DNA of 23,214 nucleotides from an uncultured Prevotellaceae bacterium. GTDB taxonomy: Bacteria; Bacteroidota; Bacteroidia; Bacteroidales; Bacteroidaceae. The stretch lies in contig CALELI010000187.1 in assembly GCA_937902455.1 (NCBI GenBank), forward strand, positions 1 to 23,214, read 5' to 3'. The notes below the pieces were generated by a model. That model saw only the letters and a list, made by a program, of their open reading frames with translations, searched no databases and was not told the DNA's origin. Shown one piece after another: positions 22,825 through 23,214 of the stretch (its first letter is position 1; each line of letters opens with the position of its first letter). A program made the translations under genes and the position numbers.

Positions 22825-23214
22825 TCAGTCGGAGTGGAGGGAGGTCCTGTAGCGGCTTTCGTCCTGGTCGGTGAGCATGGAGAGGTAGGAGGTGTAGCGG
22901 CTCTGGCTGATTTCGTGGTTTGCTACTGCTTCAAGGACTGCACACCCTGGTTCGTGGGTATGGGTGCAGTTGTTGAAACGGCAGTTCCTGGAGTATTCGA
23001 ATATCTCTCTGAAATAGTCGCCGATGTCTTCCTTCTCCATGTCGAAGGTGCCGAATCCCTTGATTCCCGGGGTGTCGATGATGAAGGAGGGGGAGGAAAC
23101 TGTCGTTTCGGGAACGGTGACGGGGGTGAGGGATGAGGGGTGAGGGATGAGGGGTGAGGGGTGAGGGATGAGGGGTGAGGGATGATCGGGGAGTGGGTAC
23201 ATCTCGGAATAGGT
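22825..23214 (-). CDS. rsgA: Ribosome small-subunit-dependent GTPase RsgA, C-terminal part with an in-frame repeat insertion
   Basis: 130 codons, open to the window edge (5' end missing). RsgA is a circularly permuted GTPase that helps mature the 30S ribosomal subunit. The visible order is TYSEMYPL (switch region), a long Pro/Ser-rich segment, then FIIDTPGIKGFG (G3 motif), and the zinc finger CRFNNCTHTHEPGCAV with C, C, H and C ligands, ending YTSYLSMLTDQDESRYR. Relatives, as I recall them, have only about 10-17 residues between MYP and IDTPG; here there are about 35. The excess is encoded by nine perfect 7-bp units at 23123-23185, exactly 63 bp or 21 codons, reading SPLIPHP-SPLIPHP. The frame is intact and all motifs remain, so the protein may still work. 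Confidence 0.93.
   Translation of the reverse strand, partial: TYSEMYPLPDHPSPLIPHPSPLIPHPSSLTPVTVPETTVSSPSFIIDTPGIKGFGTFDMEKEDIGDYFREIFEYSRNCRFNNCTHTHEPGCAVLEAVANHEISQSRYTSYLSMLTDQDESRYRTSLHSD
23123..23185 (-). repeat. Nine-unit GGGRTGA heptamer array inside rsgA
   Basis: Nine contiguous units of GGGGTGA or GGGATGA with no other change. On the - strand (TCACCCC/TCATCCC) all three frames are free of stop codons, while the + strand has TGA in each unit. The array lies in the tolerated orientation. Confidence 0.95.

Overview
The window looks like a gut- or rumen-type Bacteroidales (Prevotella/Bacteroides relatives) chromosome segment. The evidence is two SusC/SusD outer-membrane pairs, fasciclin-domain (FAS1) lipoproteins with charged residues after the lipid cysteine, TAnnTTTG-type -7 promoter elements, a DUF2851 protein and a Bacteroidetes-type ECF sigma factor. 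The first ~0.4 kb does not fit. It carries the 3' end of a recJ gene that is more AT-rich, has a spirochaete-like feel, and runs into a FAS1 gene whose normal front part is missing. I suspect a metagenome assembly junction, or less likely a real transfer, at about 395-480.

Layout. (1) 2-337: partial recJ. (2) 346-16101, + strand: a tightly packed seven-gene operon, FAS1 / SusC / SusD / FAS1 / FAS1 / SusC / SusD, with overlaps or gaps under 20 bp, closed by a strong hairpin terminator at 16127-16151. It contains no carbohydrate-active enzyme. (3) 16247-18580, - strand: dapB, aroK, an ECF sigma factor and a short one-TM partner protein, convergent with the SusCD operon and sharing its bidirectional terminator. 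(4) 18714-20033, + strand: a DUF2851 protein, divergent from dapB. (5) 20299-23214, - strand: a GH28 pectinase-like enzyme, a secreted TPR protein, and the 3' part of rsgA running off the end. No gene-free stretch exceeds 300 bases. The largest are 20034-20298, with a long hairpin, and 21655-21908, with two kinds of tandem repeat and a promoter.

How the genes work together. SusC is a TonB-dependent outer-membrane channel and SusD its surface lid. The FAS1 lipoproteins are probably surface binding or adhesion subunits of the same complexes. The operon therefore looks like a two-transporter uptake system for an unknown ligand that is not degraded by enzymes encoded here.

The most striking non-gene signal is a scatter of tandem repeats with a 7-bp period but different unit sequences (ATGAAnn, TTAGCCA, TTTTCAC, GGTTAAA, GGGRTGA). 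Several have become part of genes. They encode the hydrophobic core of both SusC signal peptides, supply the start region of aroK and of one FAS1 gene, supply the stop codon of the sigma factor, and form a 63-bp in-frame insertion inside the GTPase domain of rsgA. A heptamer array stays open in three-unit (21-bp, 7-codon) steps if one strand lacks stop codons, and the coding arrays here are in that orientation.
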